From Enterobacter ludwigii (GTDB lineage Bacteria > Pseudomonadota > Gammaproteobacteria > Enterobacterales > Enterobacteriaceae): a stretch of 64,000 nucleotides of DNA. Within the stretch, counting starts at the first letter, position 1. Every line of letters starts with the position of its first letter. Made by a program: the position numbers and the translations under genes. This document shows positions 1 to 9,599 of the stretch, one piece after another. The notes under the pieces are model-generated. The model saw only the letters and a program-made list of their open reading frames with translations, searched no databases and was not told the DNA's origin. The stretch spans positions 3,844,001 to 3,908,000 of the forward strand of contig NZ_CP017279.1 in NCBI RefSeq assembly GCF_001750725.1, given 5' to 3'.

Positions 1-1594
1 CTACCGTCGCCTCTTCACCTTCAACAAGATTAAGGACATTCACGCCTCCGTGGGGGGAGTGCGTCACCGGTTCACTGAACCAGTGGCGACGCGTTTCGAT
101 GAATTCACGTTCGTGAAGCCCGGTCCGCTCTTCGCGCCAGCCGGTGCCTTCGCCGAGGGGTTCACACTGATTTACAAGATGCTGTTCGACCCACTGCGTA
201 TCGCGTTGCCAGTCGATCACCTTTTCGCCATGCGCCAGATGAACCGGGCGGGGTTGCCCATCCATTCCCAGCCGTCCCCAGTCCCAGAGCTTGAAGGTGA
301 AAATGTAAGGCGTGGCGCTGATCTCAAGTACCACGGTTCCTGCTCCAGAACAGTGAACCGTACCGGCGGGGATCAAAAAATGATCGTGCTTGTTCGCCGC
401 AAGATGATTGACGAAGCGGGCGTCGTCGAACGGCTTTTCACCCCGGCTGGCCCGTCTGAGGTCGTCCATCATCGCTTCGGGCCGGGTACCCGTTCGGGTC
501 CCCAGATACACCTGAGCCCCTGGCTCTGCCTCAAGGATGTAATAGCTCTCATCTTGGGTGTAATGCATACCAAAATGCTGCTGTATGTACTCCGTGGTCG
601 GATGCACCTGAAAACTCAGGTTCTGCCCGCCGAGGGTGTCAAGCAGGTCAAAGCGGATGGGAAATTCCGCGCCAAAACGGGCATGCACTTTTTCACCCAG
701 CAGCGCCCGGGGGTGCAGCAGCACCAAATCCTGAGAGGGGATCTCGATCCGCACCGCGCCGTAACGAAGCAACAGGCTGTTTTCCTCGGGCACGCAGTCA
801 AAACACCATGCGTAGTTAGGCGCAGAGGGATCGAGATCGAATTTCTGTTTCATCCATTGTCCGCCCCAGACGCCGGGGTCGAAAAAGGGCACTACACGAA
901 AAGGACGTTGGGTGGTGTGTTGCAACCCGGCGCGCAGCGCATCGCCGCCGACCATCGCCGGATTAACCGCCTGGGTGGTATCCAGGAGATAATCAGTACG
1001 CCGTAGCAGCGGGGTTTTGTGACGATCGAATACGCGCCACTCAATGAAAAAGGCGCGTTTGTAGCGACGCAGAATATCCTCGTTTTGGTTCGCTGCGCCC
1101 CAGTTAGCCAGTTCACCGCTGCGCATGCGCTGCTGGATCTCCCAGCGCGGTAAATCGGCGTAGACCAGAATATCGCCTGCATTAACCAGCGCGGCACCCG
1201 GCCCGTAAATAACGATTATCCCTTCGCGGCACAGTTCGACCTGCGCCTGCAACGCCTCGCGTTTCACCGGGTCGATGAATTCCTCGAGCTGATGGCAGGA
1301 GAGCACGCCGAAGACGCGGTCGTCAGTGAGATGTCGGGCCAGCAGCCGGCTTAAAGCGTGTTCGTCGAGACGCATCTGTTCGGCATTGAGCGTCAGCGTG
1401 GCCCCCAATGCTGGCAGCAGTTTTGTCTCCAGTTCCTCCAGCCTGACGCCAGGGTAGCAGTCAATGACCAGCACGGTGCGTGTATATTGACCCGCTCTGT
1501 GGGTAAGCTCGCGCACAATCGCGTCCCAGCCCTGCCAGGCACAATCGTCATACCCCTCTACTGCGACTTCCGGGAATTTATCGTAAGTTGCCAT
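1..1594 (-). CDS. Class I mannose-6-phosphate isomerase-like protein, C-terminus outside the window
   Basis: Reading leftward from an ATG preceded by GGAGAG, 531 codons run to the window edge without a stop. The C-terminal half is a cupin of the phosphomannose isomerase family: a QVHP motif (Gln329, His331), Glu349 in a DESYY segment and His414 in PAGTVHC match the Q-x-H, E and H zinc ligands of ManA. About 270 residues precede this domain, which single-domain ManA lacks. They include TVLVIDCYPG, where a P-loop might be expected, and resemble a degenerate nucleotide/uridine kinase fold; that fold assignment is inference. The expected reaction is aldose-ketose phosphate isomerisation in the cytoplasm, but the true sugar is unknown. 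A LacI-type regulator is divergently encoded, and operator-like dyads and a CRP site lie between them, so sugar-controlled expression is likely. The family assignment is good; the substrate is open. Confidence 0.8.
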   Translation of the reverse strand, partial: MATYDKFPEVAVEGYDDCAWQGWDAIVRELTHRAGQYTRTVLVIDCYPGVRLEELETKLLPALGATLTLNAEQMRLDEHALSRLLARHLTDDRVFGVLSCHQLEEFIDPVKREALQAQVELCREGIIVIYGPGAALVNAGDILVYADLPRWEIQQRMRSGELANWGAANQNEDILRRYKRAFFIEWRVFDRHKTPLLRRTDYLLDTTQAVNPAMVGGDALRAGLQHTTQRPFRVVPFFDPGVWGGQWMKQKFDLDPSAPNYAWCFDCVPEENSLLLRYGAVRIEIPSQDLVLLHPRALLGEKVHARFGAEFPIRFDLLDTLGGQNLSFQVHPTTEYIQQHFGMHYTQDESYYILEAEPGAQVYLGTRTGTRPEAMMDDLRRASRGEKPFDDARFVNHLAANKHDHFLIPAGTVHCSGAGTVVLEISATPYIFTFKLWDWGRLGMDGQPRPVHLAHGEKVIDWQRDTQWVEQHLVNQCEPLGEGTGWREERTGLHEREFIETRRHWFSEPVTHSPHGGVNVLNLVEGEEATV

Positions 1595-1620
1595 CTTTTC
1601 TCTCCGTCTTCGTTGCTTAA

Positions 1621-1636
1621 GGTTATTCGATTAACC
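1621..1636. promoter_or_regulatory. Operator-like dyad 1 (GGTTATTCGATTAACC)
   Basis: A 16-bp sequence with dyad symmetry (14 of 16 positions) around a central CG, the form typical of LacI-family operators. It lies 27 bp upstream of the isomerase-like start codon. A copy differing by one base lies 122 bp to the right, close to the regulator gene. Assignment to the adjacent LacI-type protein is inference. Confidence 0.65.
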
Positions 1637-1651
1637 TTGTTTGGGAAGGGT

Positions 1652-1668
1652 GATTAACGCGATTAACC
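1652..1668. promoter_or_regulatory. Possible weak third operator half-site pair
   Basis: GATTAACGCGATTAACC contains two TTAA-centred half-sites like those of the two flanking dyads, but with one extra base of spacing. It may be a secondary site or part of the leftward promoter. Support is weak. Confidence 0.3.
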
Positions 1669-1707
1669 CGCCAGTTCTGGCGATAAGTGGCGAAAAGGGG
1701 GCCATTA

Positions 1708-1723
1708 TGTGAAGAGGCTCACG
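1708..1723. promoter_or_regulatory. CRP-binding site between the divergent genes
   Basis: TGTGAagaggcTCACG matches the CRP consensus TGTGA-N6-TCACA at nine of ten positions. It sits between the two operator-like dyads and could serve the leftward promoter, the rightward promoter or both. This implies catabolite control of the isomerase/regulator pair. Confidence 0.7.
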
Positions 1724-1742
1724 CGCAAAAGTGCAAAATTGA

Positions 1743-1758
1743 GGTTATTCGATTAATC
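1743..1758. promoter_or_regulatory. Operator-like dyad 2 (GGTTATTCGATTAATC)
   Basis: Differs from dyad 1 by a single base and ends 24 bp before the regulator's start codon, a position suited to autorepression. The two dyads have the same orientation and are 122 bp apart centre to centre, close enough for looping or joint occupancy. Confidence 0.65.
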
Positions 1759-1782
1759 TGATGTGAACGACAAGGAGCGATC

Positions 1783-2790
1783 ATGACGGGTATCACGCTG
1801 GCTGATGTGGCAAAACGCGCCGGGGTTTCAACCGCCACCGTATCAATGGTGCTGTGTAATAAAGGGCGGATCTCGCAACGGACCCGGGAGCGCGTACTTC
1901 AGGCGCTGGATGAATCGGGCTATGTTTACAATCAGACGGCAGCCAACCTGCGAAACCGCAGCAGTAATCAGGTGGGGCTCCTGTTGCATGACATCACGAA
2001 CCCTTTTTATGGCGAAATGACGGCAGGTCTAAGCCATGAGATGGAACGCCACGACCTTCTGCTGTTTCTGGCAAACAGTGAAGAGTCGTCCGAGCGACAG
2101 CAAAAGTTTGTGGATTCGCTGATGCGTAACAACGTCTGTGGCATGGTGCTGTGTGCCGCGCGAGAAACCCCGCAGGCCTTTTTCGATGGTCTTAAACGAC
2201 GCAATATTCCGGCAATTATGGTCGTGCGACCGCTAAACGATCCGGACTTTGATTTTGTGGGAACCGATAACTTCCTTGGCACGCAAATGGCGACAGAGCA
2301 TCTTCTGAGGATGGGGCATCGTCAGATTGCCTTTATCGGCGGTAGCCTGAATTCGGGGTCTCGCGCTCAGCGTATCGGCGGATTTACCAGTAAATTACTG
2401 GAGTATGGTGTGACGCCGAATCCCGAATGGATCGTCACCTCACAGGCAAGCCAGAGTGATGGCGCGCGCGTGGCGGAAGCGTTGTTGATGAACCATCCGC
2501 AGATTACCGCGGCAGTGTGTTACCAGGACATTGTTGCCCTTGGCGTTATGCAGTGTTTACGCAAAATGGGACGCGAGCCGGGACGTCATTTTGCCCTGGT
2601 GGGCTTTGACGATATTACCGAGGCCGGGCTGGTACAGCCTGCACTGACTACCGTCTCCGTTGCCGCGAAGGAGATAGGACGTAAGGCCGGCGAGTTGCTT
2701 TTCAGCCGGATACAGGGGAACCGGGAGCCGGCGAAACGCATTATTTTACCGCCCGCGCTGGTGGTCCGCGAATCGTGCGGTTTTCGCTGA
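1783..2790 (+). CDS. LacI/GalR-family transcriptional regulator, MalI-like
   Basis: A 335-residue regulator with an N-terminal helix-turn-helix (LADVAKRAGVSTATVSMVL, residues 6-24) and hinge, followed by a periplasmic-binding-protein-like effector domain (VGLLLHDITNPFY, then IAFIGG and ALVGFDD). Across its length it is more like MalI than LacI or PurR. The ATG follows AAGGAG at a 5-bp gap. It is divergent from the isomerase-like gene, and the two 16-bp dyads between them are its likely operators. The effector is probably a sugar or sugar phosphate related to the isomerase substrate (inference). No E. coli orthologue is known to me at this position beside dapB, so the pair looks like an accessory insertion. 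Confidence 0.88.
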   Translation: MTGITLADVAKRAGVSTATVSMVLCNKGRISQRTRERVLQALDESGYVYNQTAANLRNRSSNQVGLLLHDITNPFYGEMTAGLSHEMERHDLLLFLANSEESSERQQKFVDSLMRNNVCGMVLCAARETPQAFFDGLKRRNIPAIMVVRPLNDPDFDFVGTDNFLGTQMATEHLLRMGHRQIAFIGGSLNSGSRAQRIGGFTSKLLEYGVTPNPEWIVTSQASQSDGARVAEALLMNHPQITAAVCYQDIVALGVMQCLRKMGREPGRHFALVGFDDITEAGLVQPALTTVSVAAKEIGRKAGELLFSRIQGNREPAKRIILPPALVVRESCGFR

Positions 2791-2846
2791 AGATTATGCC
2801 TTTTGCTGATATTTCTTCCTGTTTATCATTAAATTCTAATTATCGT

Positions 2847-2892
2847 CGTTTTCAGTTGGCAGCATCTGCAAAGGCTGGTTAATCTGAAAACG
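2847..2892 (+). repeat. 9-bp inverted repeat in the dapB upstream region
   Basis: CGTTTTCAG (2847-2855) and CTGAAAACG (2884-2892) are perfect inverted repeats with a 28-nt loop, ending 31 nt before the dapB start codon. This could be a dyad operator or an RNA stem in the leader. I do not recognise it as a characterised site. Confidence 0.45.
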
Positions 2893-2908
2893 GTTTACAT
2901 CATTTTAA

Positions 2909-3745
<837 letters not shown>

Positions 3746-3799
3746 CCGTTATTACCCATCGTGATGTGGTTATTGCAGTCGTAATGCTTTGATTGCATA

Positions 3800-3828
3800 G
3801 GGCAATATTTTATTGCCCTTTTATTTTA
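3800..3828 (+). terminator. dapB rho-independent terminator
   Basis: GGGCAATA-ttt-TATTGCCC forms a perfect 8-bp stem with a 3-nt loop, followed by TTTTATTTTA. It ends the dapB transcript before the carAB control region. Confidence 0.85.
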
Positions 3829-3907
3829 TGTATTTCATTATGATTTCCTGAATTTACACACTAAAGTTCATCTCTTCTTCGTGTTTTGTGTTATCTGAAT
3901 GTAAATT

Positions 3908-3923
3908 TTGACCGTCTGGTCCA
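3908..3923 (+). promoter_or_regulatory. RutR-binding site of carAB P1
   Basis: TTGACCGTCTGGTCCA matches the RutR palindrome TTGACCA-NN-TGGTCAA at all but two specified positions and lies upstream of P1, as in E. coli. RutR couples carbamoyl phosphate synthesis to uracil level. Confidence 0.75.
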
Positions 3924-3964
3924 CTTTTTGATACCACGAAGCGGTCTTTCCCATTAAACTTGCC

Positions 3965-3980
3965 GCGCAAGCGTTTTCCG
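3965..3980 (+). promoter_or_regulatory. PurR box of carAB P1
   Basis: GCGCAAGCGTTTTCCG fits the PurR consensus ACGCAAACGTTTNCNT at most positions, including the central CAA-CG-TTT core. It lies about 100 bp upstream of the P1 hexamers. The rest of the stretch between the dapB terminator and P1 has no credible gene; PepA and IHF act here in E. coli. Confidence 0.65.
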
Positions 3981-4065
3981 CAGTGATTTACCTGATCTTT
4001 TTGCCGCTTAAGCTCTCCTGGCTCTCTCAGGCTCGCAAAAGAATATGACAAATCTCCGTTTTAAG

Positions 4066-4094
4066 TTGACTTTTAGCCACCAAATCCCCAGAAT
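4066..4094 (+). promoter_or_regulatory. carAB promoter P1
   Basis: TTGACT, a 17-bp spacer, then CAGAAT. In E. coli the upstream carAB promoter is pyrimidine- and purine-regulated, and this arrangement matches it. Confidence 0.65.
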
Positions 4095-4128
4095 GCCGCC
4101 GTTTGCCAAAAATCCGCTGGCAACACAT

Positions 4129-4189
4129 TTGCATTGATTCATGACGCGGTTATGAATTAATATGCAAATAAAGTGAGTGAATATTCTCT
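4129..4189 (+). promoter_or_regulatory. carAB promoter P2 with tandem ARG boxes
   Basis: TTGCAT, a 16-bp spacer, then TATGAA forms P2. The -10 element coincides with the first ARG box (TATGAATTAATATGCAAA, 4151-4168). A second box (4172-4189) follows after the usual 3-bp gap. ArgR with arginine is expected to block this promoter directly. Confidence 0.8.
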
Positions 4190-4199
4190 GGAGGGTGTT

Positions 4200-5348
4200 T
4201 TGATTAAGTCAGCGCTATTGGTTCTGGAAGACGGAACCCAGTTTATCGGTCGGGCCATAGGGGCAACGGGTTCGGCGGTTGGGGAAGTCGTTTTCAATAC
4301 TTCAATGACCGGTTATCAAGAAATCCTCACTGATCCTTCCTATTCTCGCCAAATCGTTACTCTTACTTATCCTCATATCGGCAATGTCGGCACCAATGCT
4401 GCTGACGAAGAATCCTCTCAGGTACATGCGCAAGGCCTGGTCATTCGCGACCTGCCGCTGATTGCCAGCAACTACCGCAATACCGAGGACCTCTCTTCCT
4501 ACCTGAAGCGCCATAACATCGTGGCGATTGCTGATATCGATACCCGTAAGCTGACGCGTCTGCTGCGCGAGAAGGGTGCACAAAACGGTTGTATCATCGC
4601 AGGAGATAACCTCGATGCAGCCCTGGCGCTGGAAAAAGCGAAAGCTTTCCCGGGTCTGAACGGCATGGACCTGGCGAAAGAAGTGACCACAGCAGAAGCC
4701 TACAGCTGGACGCAGGGAAGCTGGACGCTGGCGGGAGACCTGCCGGAAGCGAAAAAAGAGAGCGACCTGCCATTCCACGTGGTGGCGTACGATTTTGGTG
4801 CCAAGCGCAACATCCTGCGTATGCTGGTCGACCGCGGCTGCCGCCTGACGGTTGTCCCGGCGAAAACCTCTGCTGAAGAGGTACTGAAGATGAATCCGGA
4901 CGGTATCTTCCTGTCCAACGGTCCTGGCGACCCGGCACCGTGCGATTACGCTATCGACGCCATCAAATCCTTCCTGGAAACCGATATCCCGGTATTCGGC
5001 ATCTGTCTGGGTCATCAGCTGCTGGCGCTGGCGAGCGGTGCTAACACCGTGAAGATGAAGTTCGGTCACCACGGTGGGAACCACCCGGTGAAAGATATCG
5101 ATAACAACACGGTAATGATTACGGCACAGAACCATGGCTTCGCAGTGGATGAGGCGTCAATGCCTGCTAACCTGCGCGTGACCCACAAGTCTCTGTTCGA
5201 TGGCACCCTGCAGGGGATTCATCGTACCGATAAGCCAGCGTTCAGCTTCCAGGGTCACCCTGAAGCCAGCCCGGGCCCGCACGATGCCGCGCCGCTGTTC
5301 GATCACTTCATCGAACTTATTGAGCAATACCGTAAGACCGCTAAATAA
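4200..5348 (+). CDS. carA: Carbamoyl-phosphate synthase, small (glutaminase) subunit
   Basis: Releases ammonia from glutamine and channels it to CarB for carbamoyl phosphate synthesis, feeding both arginine and pyrimidine pathways. I chose the TTG start, which follows GGAGGG by 4 nt and gives 382 residues, the E. coli length; a GTG 27 nt upstream lies inside an ARG box. The class I amidotransferase motif FGICLGHQ holds the nucleophilic Cys (about 269) and GHPEAS holds the His/Glu pair (about 353 and 355). The gene is followed 18 bp later by carB in the same operon. Confidence 0.98.
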   Translation: MIKSALLVLEDGTQFIGRAIGATGSAVGEVVFNTSMTGYQEILTDPSYSRQIVTLTYPHIGNVGTNAADEESSQVHAQGLVIRDLPLIASNYRNTEDLSSYLKRHNIVAIADIDTRKLTRLLREKGAQNGCIIAGDNLDAALALEKAKAFPGLNGMDLAKEVTTAEAYSWTQGSWTLAGDLPEAKKESDLPFHVVAYDFGAKRNILRMLVDRGCRLTVVPAKTSAEEVLKMNPDGIFLSNGPGDPAPCDYAIDAIKSFLETDIPVFGICLGHQLLALASGANTVKMKFGHHGGNHPVKDIDNNTVMITAQNHGFAVDEASMPANLRVTHKSLFDGTLQGIHRTDKPAFSFQGHPEASPGPHDAAPLFDHFIELIEQYRKTAK

Positions 5349-5366
5349 TCAGGAGCCGAGAAGACC

Positions 5367-8300
5367 ATGCCAAAACGTACAGACATAAAAAGCATCCTGA
5401 TCCTTGGCGCTGGCCCGATTGTGATCGGCCAGGCCTGCGAATTCGACTACTCCGGTGCCCAGGCGTGTAAAGCCCTGCGCGAAGAGGGTTACCGCGTTAT
5501 CCTGGTGAACTCTAACCCGGCCACCATCATGACTGACCCGGAAATGGCAGATGCAACCTACATCGAGCCGATTCACTGGGAAGTGGTACGCAAAATCATC
5601 GAAAAAGAGCGTCCGGACGCGGTTCTGCCTACCATGGGCGGCCAGACGGCGCTGAACTGCGCGCTGGAGCTGGAGCGTCAGGGCGTGCTGGAAGAGTTCG
5701 GCGTGACCATGATTGGTGCGACAGCCGATGCCATTGATAAAGCTGAAGACCGTCGTCGCTTCGACGTGGCGATGAAGAAAATCGGCCTCGACACCGCGCG
5801 TTCCGGTATCGCACATACCATGGAAGAAGCGCTGGCTGTTGCGGCTGACGTTGGTTATCCGTGCATCATCCGTCCATCCTTCACCATGGGTGGCACCGGC
5901 GGCGGTATCGCCTACAACCGCGAAGAGTTCGAAGAGATTTGTGAACGCGGTCTGGATCTCTCCCCCACCAAAGAGCTGCTGATTGATGAATCGCTGATTG
6001 GCTGGAAAGAGTACGAGATGGAAGTGGTGCGTGATAAAAACGACAACTGCATCATCGTCTGCTCCATCGAAAACTTCGATGCGATGGGTATCCACACCGG
6101 CGACTCCATCACCGTAGCGCCAGCCCAGACGCTGACCGACAAAGAGTATCAAATCATGCGTAACGCCTCGATGGCGGTACTGCGTGAAATCGGCGTAGAA
6201 ACGGGTGGCTCTAACGTTCAGTTTGCGGTGAACCCGAAAAACGGTCGCCTGATTGTTATCGAAATGAACCCGCGTGTTTCTCGCTCCTCCGCGCTGGCCT
6301 CGAAAGCCACCGGCTTCCCGATTGCGAAAGTGGCCGCGAAACTGGCGGTAGGATATACCCTCGATGAGCTGATGAACGACATCACCGGTGGCCGCACTCC
6401 AGCGTCCTTCGAGCCGTCCATCGACTACGTTGTGACCAAGATCCCTCGCTTTAACTTCGAGAAGTTCGCCGGCGCAAACGACCGTCTGACCACGCAGATG
6501 AAATCTGTTGGCGAAGTGATGGCGATTGGGCGTACTCAGCAGGAATCCCTGCAGAAAGCGCTGCGCGGCCTGGAAGTGGGGGCCACGGGTTTTGACCCGA
6601 AAGTGAGCCTGGAAGACCCTGAAGCGCTGACCAAAATTCGCCGCGAGCTGAAAGACGCAGGCGCAGAGCGTATCTGGTACATCGCCGATGCGTTCCGTGC
6701 GGGCCTCTCTGTTGATGGCGTGTTCAACCTGACCAACATCGACCGCTGGTTCCTGGTGCAGATTGAAGAGCTGGTACGTCTGGAAGAAAGAGTCGCGGAC
6801 CTGGGCATCAATGGCCTGGACGCTGACTTCCTGCGCGTACTGAAGCGTAAAGGCTTCGCCGATGCGCGTCTGGCCAAACTGGCGGGCGTACGTGAAGCGG
6901 AAATCCGCAAGCTGCGTGACCAGTATGACCTGCACCCGGTCTACAAACGCGTGGATACCTGTGCAGCGGAGTTCGCGACCGACACCGCTTACATGTACTC
7001 CACGTATGAAGATGAGTGTGAAGCGAATCCGTCCGTCGACCGCGACAAGATTATGGTGCTGGGCGGCGGTCCTAACCGTATCGGCCAGGGCATCGAGTTT
7101 GACTACTGCTGCGTTCACGCCTCCCTGGCACTGCGCGAAGACGGTTACGAGACCATCATGGTCAACTGTAACCCGGAAACCGTGTCGACCGACTACGATA
7201 CCTCCGACCGCCTCTACTTTGAGCCGGTAACGCTGGAAGATGTGCTGGAAATCGTGCGTATCGAGAAGCCTAAAGGCGTTATCGTGCAATACGGTGGCCA
7301 GACCCCACTGAAACTGGCGCGCGCGCTGGAAGCCGCTGGTGTGCCGGTAATCGGTACCAGCCCGGATGCAATCGACCGTGCAGAAGACCGTGAACGTTTC
7401 CAGCAGGCGGTTGACCGTCTGAAGCTGAAACAGCCGGCCAATGCCACCGTCACCGCTATCGAGATGGCTGTTGAGAAGGCGAAAGAGATTGGCTACCCGC
7501 TGGTGGTACGTCCTTCGTACGTGCTGGGCGGCCGCGCGATGGAAATCGTCTACGACGAAGCTGACCTGCGTCGCTACTTCCAGACGGCAGTGAGCGTGTC
7601 CAACGATGCGCCGGTTCTGCTCGACCGCTTCCTCGACGATGCCGTTGAAGTGGATGTGGATGCCATCTGTGACGGCGAAATGGTGCTGATTGGCGGTATC
7701 ATGGAGCACATCGAACAGGCAGGCGTTCACTCCGGTGACTCCGCATGTTCCCTGCCAGCGTACACCCTGAGCCAGGAAATTCAGGACGTGATGCGCCAGC
7801 AGGTGCAGAAGCTGGCCTTCGAACTGCAGGTTCGCGGTCTGATGAACGTCCAGTTCGCTGTCAAAGACAACGAAGTCTACCTGATTGAAGTGAACCCGCG
7901 TGCAGCACGTACCGTACCGTTCGTCTCTAAAGCTACCGGTGTTCCGCTGGCGAAAGTGGCGGCGCGCGTGATGGCGGGCCAGACGCTGGCACAGCAGGGC
8001 GTGACGAAAGAAATTATCCCACCGTACTACTCGGTGAAAGAAGTGGTACTGCCGTTCAACAAATTCCCGGGCGTCGACCCGCTGTTAGGGCCAGAAATGC
8101 GTTCTACCGGGGAAGTGATGGGCGTGGGCCGCACCTTCGCAGAAGCGTTCGCGAAGGCGCAGTTAGGCAGTAACTCCACCATGAAAAAATCTGGCCGTGC
8201 GCTGCTCTCTGTTCGCGAAGGTGATAAAGAGCGCGTGGTTGACCTGGCGGCTAAGCTGCTGAAACAGGGCTTCGAGCTGGATGCAACCCACGGCACGGCC

Positions 8301-8591
8301 ATTGTGCTGGGTGAAGCGGGCATTAATCCGCGTCTGGTGAACAAGGTGCATGAAGGTCGTCCGCACATTCAGGATCGCATCAAGAATGGCGAATACACCT
8401 ACATCATTAACACCACCGCAGGTCGTCAGGCGATTGAAGACTCCAAGCTGATTCGCCGCAGCGCGCTGCAGTACAAAGTGCATTACGACACCACCCTTAA
8501 CGGTGGTTTCGCCACCGCGATGGCACTGAACGCTGATGCCACCGAGAAGGTGATTTCCGTTCAGGAAATGCACGCTCAGATTAACAAGTAA
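5367..8591 (+). CDS. carB: Carbamoyl-phosphate synthase, large subunit
   Basis: A 1074-residue ammonia-dependent synthetase, the partner of CarA. The chain holds two homologous ATP-grasp halves (about 1-400, carboxy-phosphate, and 555-935, carbamoyl-phosphate). Each opens with a glycine-rich segment ([18 protein letters not shown] and [18 protein letters not shown]). Between them is the oligomerisation region, and the C-terminal MGS-like domain binds UMP, IMP and ornithine as allosteric effectors. AGGAG precedes the ATG by 11 nt. A long open frame antisense to this gene is a by-product of codon bias. A strong terminator follows immediately. Confidence 0.99.
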   Translation: MPKRTDIKSILILGAGPIVIGQACEFDYSGAQACKALREEGYRVILVNSNPATIMTDPEMADATYIEPIHWEVVRKIIEKERPDAVLPTMGGQTALNCALELERQGVLEEFGVTMIGATADAIDKAEDRRRFDVAMKKIGLDTARSGIAHTMEEALAVAADVGYPCIIRPSFTMGGTGGGIAYNREEFEEICERGLDLSPTKELLIDESLIGWKEYEMEVVRDKNDNCIIVCSIENFDAMGIHTGDSITVAPAQTLTDKEYQIMRNASMAVLREIGVETGGSNVQFAVNPKNGRLIVIEMNPRVSRSSALASKATGFPIAKVAAKLAVGYTLDELMNDITGGRTPASFEPSIDYVVTKIPRFNFEKFAGANDRLTTQMKSVGEVMAIGRTQQESLQKALRGLEVGATGFDPKVSLEDPEALTKIRRELKDAGAERIWYIADAFRAGLSVDGVFNLTNIDRWFLVQIEELVRLEERVADLGINGLDADFLRVLKRKGFADARLAKLAGVREAEIRKLRDQYDLHPVYKRVDTCAAEFATDTAYMYSTYEDECEANPSVDRDKIMVLGGGPNRIGQGIEFDYCCVHASLALREDGYETIMVNCNPETVSTDYDTSDRLYFEPVTLEDVLEIVRIEKPKGVIVQYGGQTPLKLARALEAAGVPVIGTSPDAIDRAEDRERFQQAVDRLKLKQPANATVTAIEMAVEKAKEIGYPLVVRPSYVLGGRAMEIVYDEADLRRYFQTAVSVSNDAPVLLDRFLDDAVEVDVDAICDGEMVLIGGIMEHIEQAGVHSGDSACSLPAYTLSQEIQDVMRQQVQKLAFELQVRGLMNVQFAVKDNEVYLIEVNPRAARTVPFVSKATGVPLAKVAARVMAGQTLAQQGVTKEIIPPYYSVKEVVLPFNKFPGVDPLLGPEMRSTGEVMGVGRTFAEAFAKAQLGSNSTMKKSGRALLSVREGDKERVVDLAAKLLKQGFELDATHGTAIVLGEAGINPRLVNKVHEGRPHIQDRIKNGEYTYIINTTAGRQAIEDSKLIRRSALQYKVHYDTTLNGGFATAMALNADATEKVISVQEMHAQINK

Positions 8592-8598
8592 GCCAACA

Positions 8599-8627
8599 TA
8601 CCCGGCAGTATTCGCTGCCGGGTATTA
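8599..8627 (+). terminator. carAB terminator
   Basis: TACCCGGCAG-tattcg-CTGCCGGGTA is a perfect 10-bp stem, followed by a short T-rich tail (ttatt), starting 7 nt after the carB stop codon. Confidence 0.8.
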
Positions 8628-8729
8628 TTCCCACCTTCAGAACCTTCTGGTTTTCCAACCGCATTCAGTCAGTTAGCCTAAAATGGTTAGGTCGATAACG
8701 AAATTCAACTGAGAGCAGGGGAAAACACC

Positions 8730-8963
8730 ATGCAAAATAAACTTCTGATCGCGTCCGTTCTGGCTGCCACCGCCATGTTTACCGTTGCGGGCTGTTCATC
8801 TAATCAGGCAGTAAAAACCACGGATGGGCGTACGATAGTGACTGACGGTAAGCCGCAGGTCGATGATGACACCGGTCTGGTTTCCTATAAAAACGCCGAA
8901 ACGGGTCAAACTGAACAGATCAACCGTGACCAGGTGAAATCCATGGGCGAACTGGATAACTAG
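8730..8963 (+). CDS. YgdI/YgdR-family (DUF903) small lipoprotein
   Basis: A 77-residue precursor with a basic start, a hydrophobic stretch and a lipobox VAGC with Cys22, so export by Sec and lipid modification are expected. The mature part (KTTDGRTIVTDGKPQVDDDTG and GQTEQINRDQVKSM) is the small beta-barrel-like DUF903 repeat found in YgdI and YgdR. Function is unknown; the family lies in the cell envelope. It follows the carAB terminator and has its own space for a promoter. E. coli K-12 instead carries caiF and the carnitine cluster here. Confidence 0.88.
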   Translation: MQNKLLIASVLAATAMFTVAGCSSNQAVKTTDGRTIVTDGKPQVDDDTGLVSYKNAETGQTEQINRDQVKSMGELDN

Positions 8964-9068
8964 TTCAGATTTCTGACGTTAGCCCGTCAATAATATTCAC
9001 TATTAGCCTGTTGAATTACTGACTACACTCTTTTGGTAAAAGAAGGCAGTAAAACAACAGGCTAATTA

Positions 9069-9599
9069 ATGATTCTGATAATTTACGCACATCCGTATCC
9101 GCATCACTCGCATGCAAATAAACGGATGCTTGAGCAGGTAAGGACGCTTGATAACGTAGAGATACGTTCCCTCTATCAACTTTATCCCGATTTTAATATC
9201 GATATCGCCGCCGAACAGGAGGCGCTCTCTCGTGCCGATTTAATTATCTGGCAGCATCCGATGCAATGGTACAGCACCCCTCCGCTCCTCAAACTGTGGA
9301 TCGATAAAGTCTTTTCCCACGGCTGGGCGTATGGCCACAACGGTCACGCGCTTAAAGGCAAAAGCCTGATGTGGGCCGTGACCACCGGCGGGGGAGAAAG
9401 CCACTTCGATATTGGTGCTTTCCCGGGCTTTGAGGTGCTGTCACAGCCGCTGCAGGCGACGGCGCTCTATTGTGGGCTGAACTGGCTCCCTCCTTTTGCG
9501 ATGCACTGTACGTTCGTTTGCGATGATGAGACGTTGCAGGCGCAGGCACGCCATTATAAACAACGGTTACTTGAGTGGCAGGAGGCGAACAATGGATAG
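9069..9599 (+). CDS. kefF: Glutathione-regulated potassium-efflux ancillary protein
   Basis: A 176-residue flavodoxin-fold protein that binds FMN, has quinone reductase activity in E. coli and is needed for full KefC activity. The fold signature begins at [18 protein letters not shown], and the [19 protein letters not shown] and TTGGGES segments that line the flavin site are present. Length equals that of the E. coli protein. The last 8 bases overlap the kefC start, so the two are translationally coupled. Confidence 0.97.
   Translation: MILIIYAHPYPHHSHANKRMLEQVRTLDNVEIRSLYQLYPDFNIDIAAEQEALSRADLIIWQHPMQWYSTPPLLKLWIDKVFSHGWAYGHNGHALKGKSLMWAVTTGGGESHFDIGAFPGFEVLSQPLQATALYCGLNWLPPFAMHCTFVCDDETLQAQARHYKQRLLEWQEANNG

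Noticed and set aside
50..1006. Plus-strand open frame of about 318 codons at the left edge
   Set aside because: It is antisense to the isomerase-like gene, whose translation shows clear family motifs; the plus-strand product resembles nothing.
3854..4051. 65-codon minus-strand frame upstream of carA
   Set aside because: It overlaps the RutR and PurR sites of carAB and has no supporting features.
5349..7730. Very long open frame on the minus strand opposite carB (about 790 codons)
   Set aside because: It mirrors the strong codon bias of carB, has no ribosome site or recognisable domain, and carB itself is complete and certain.
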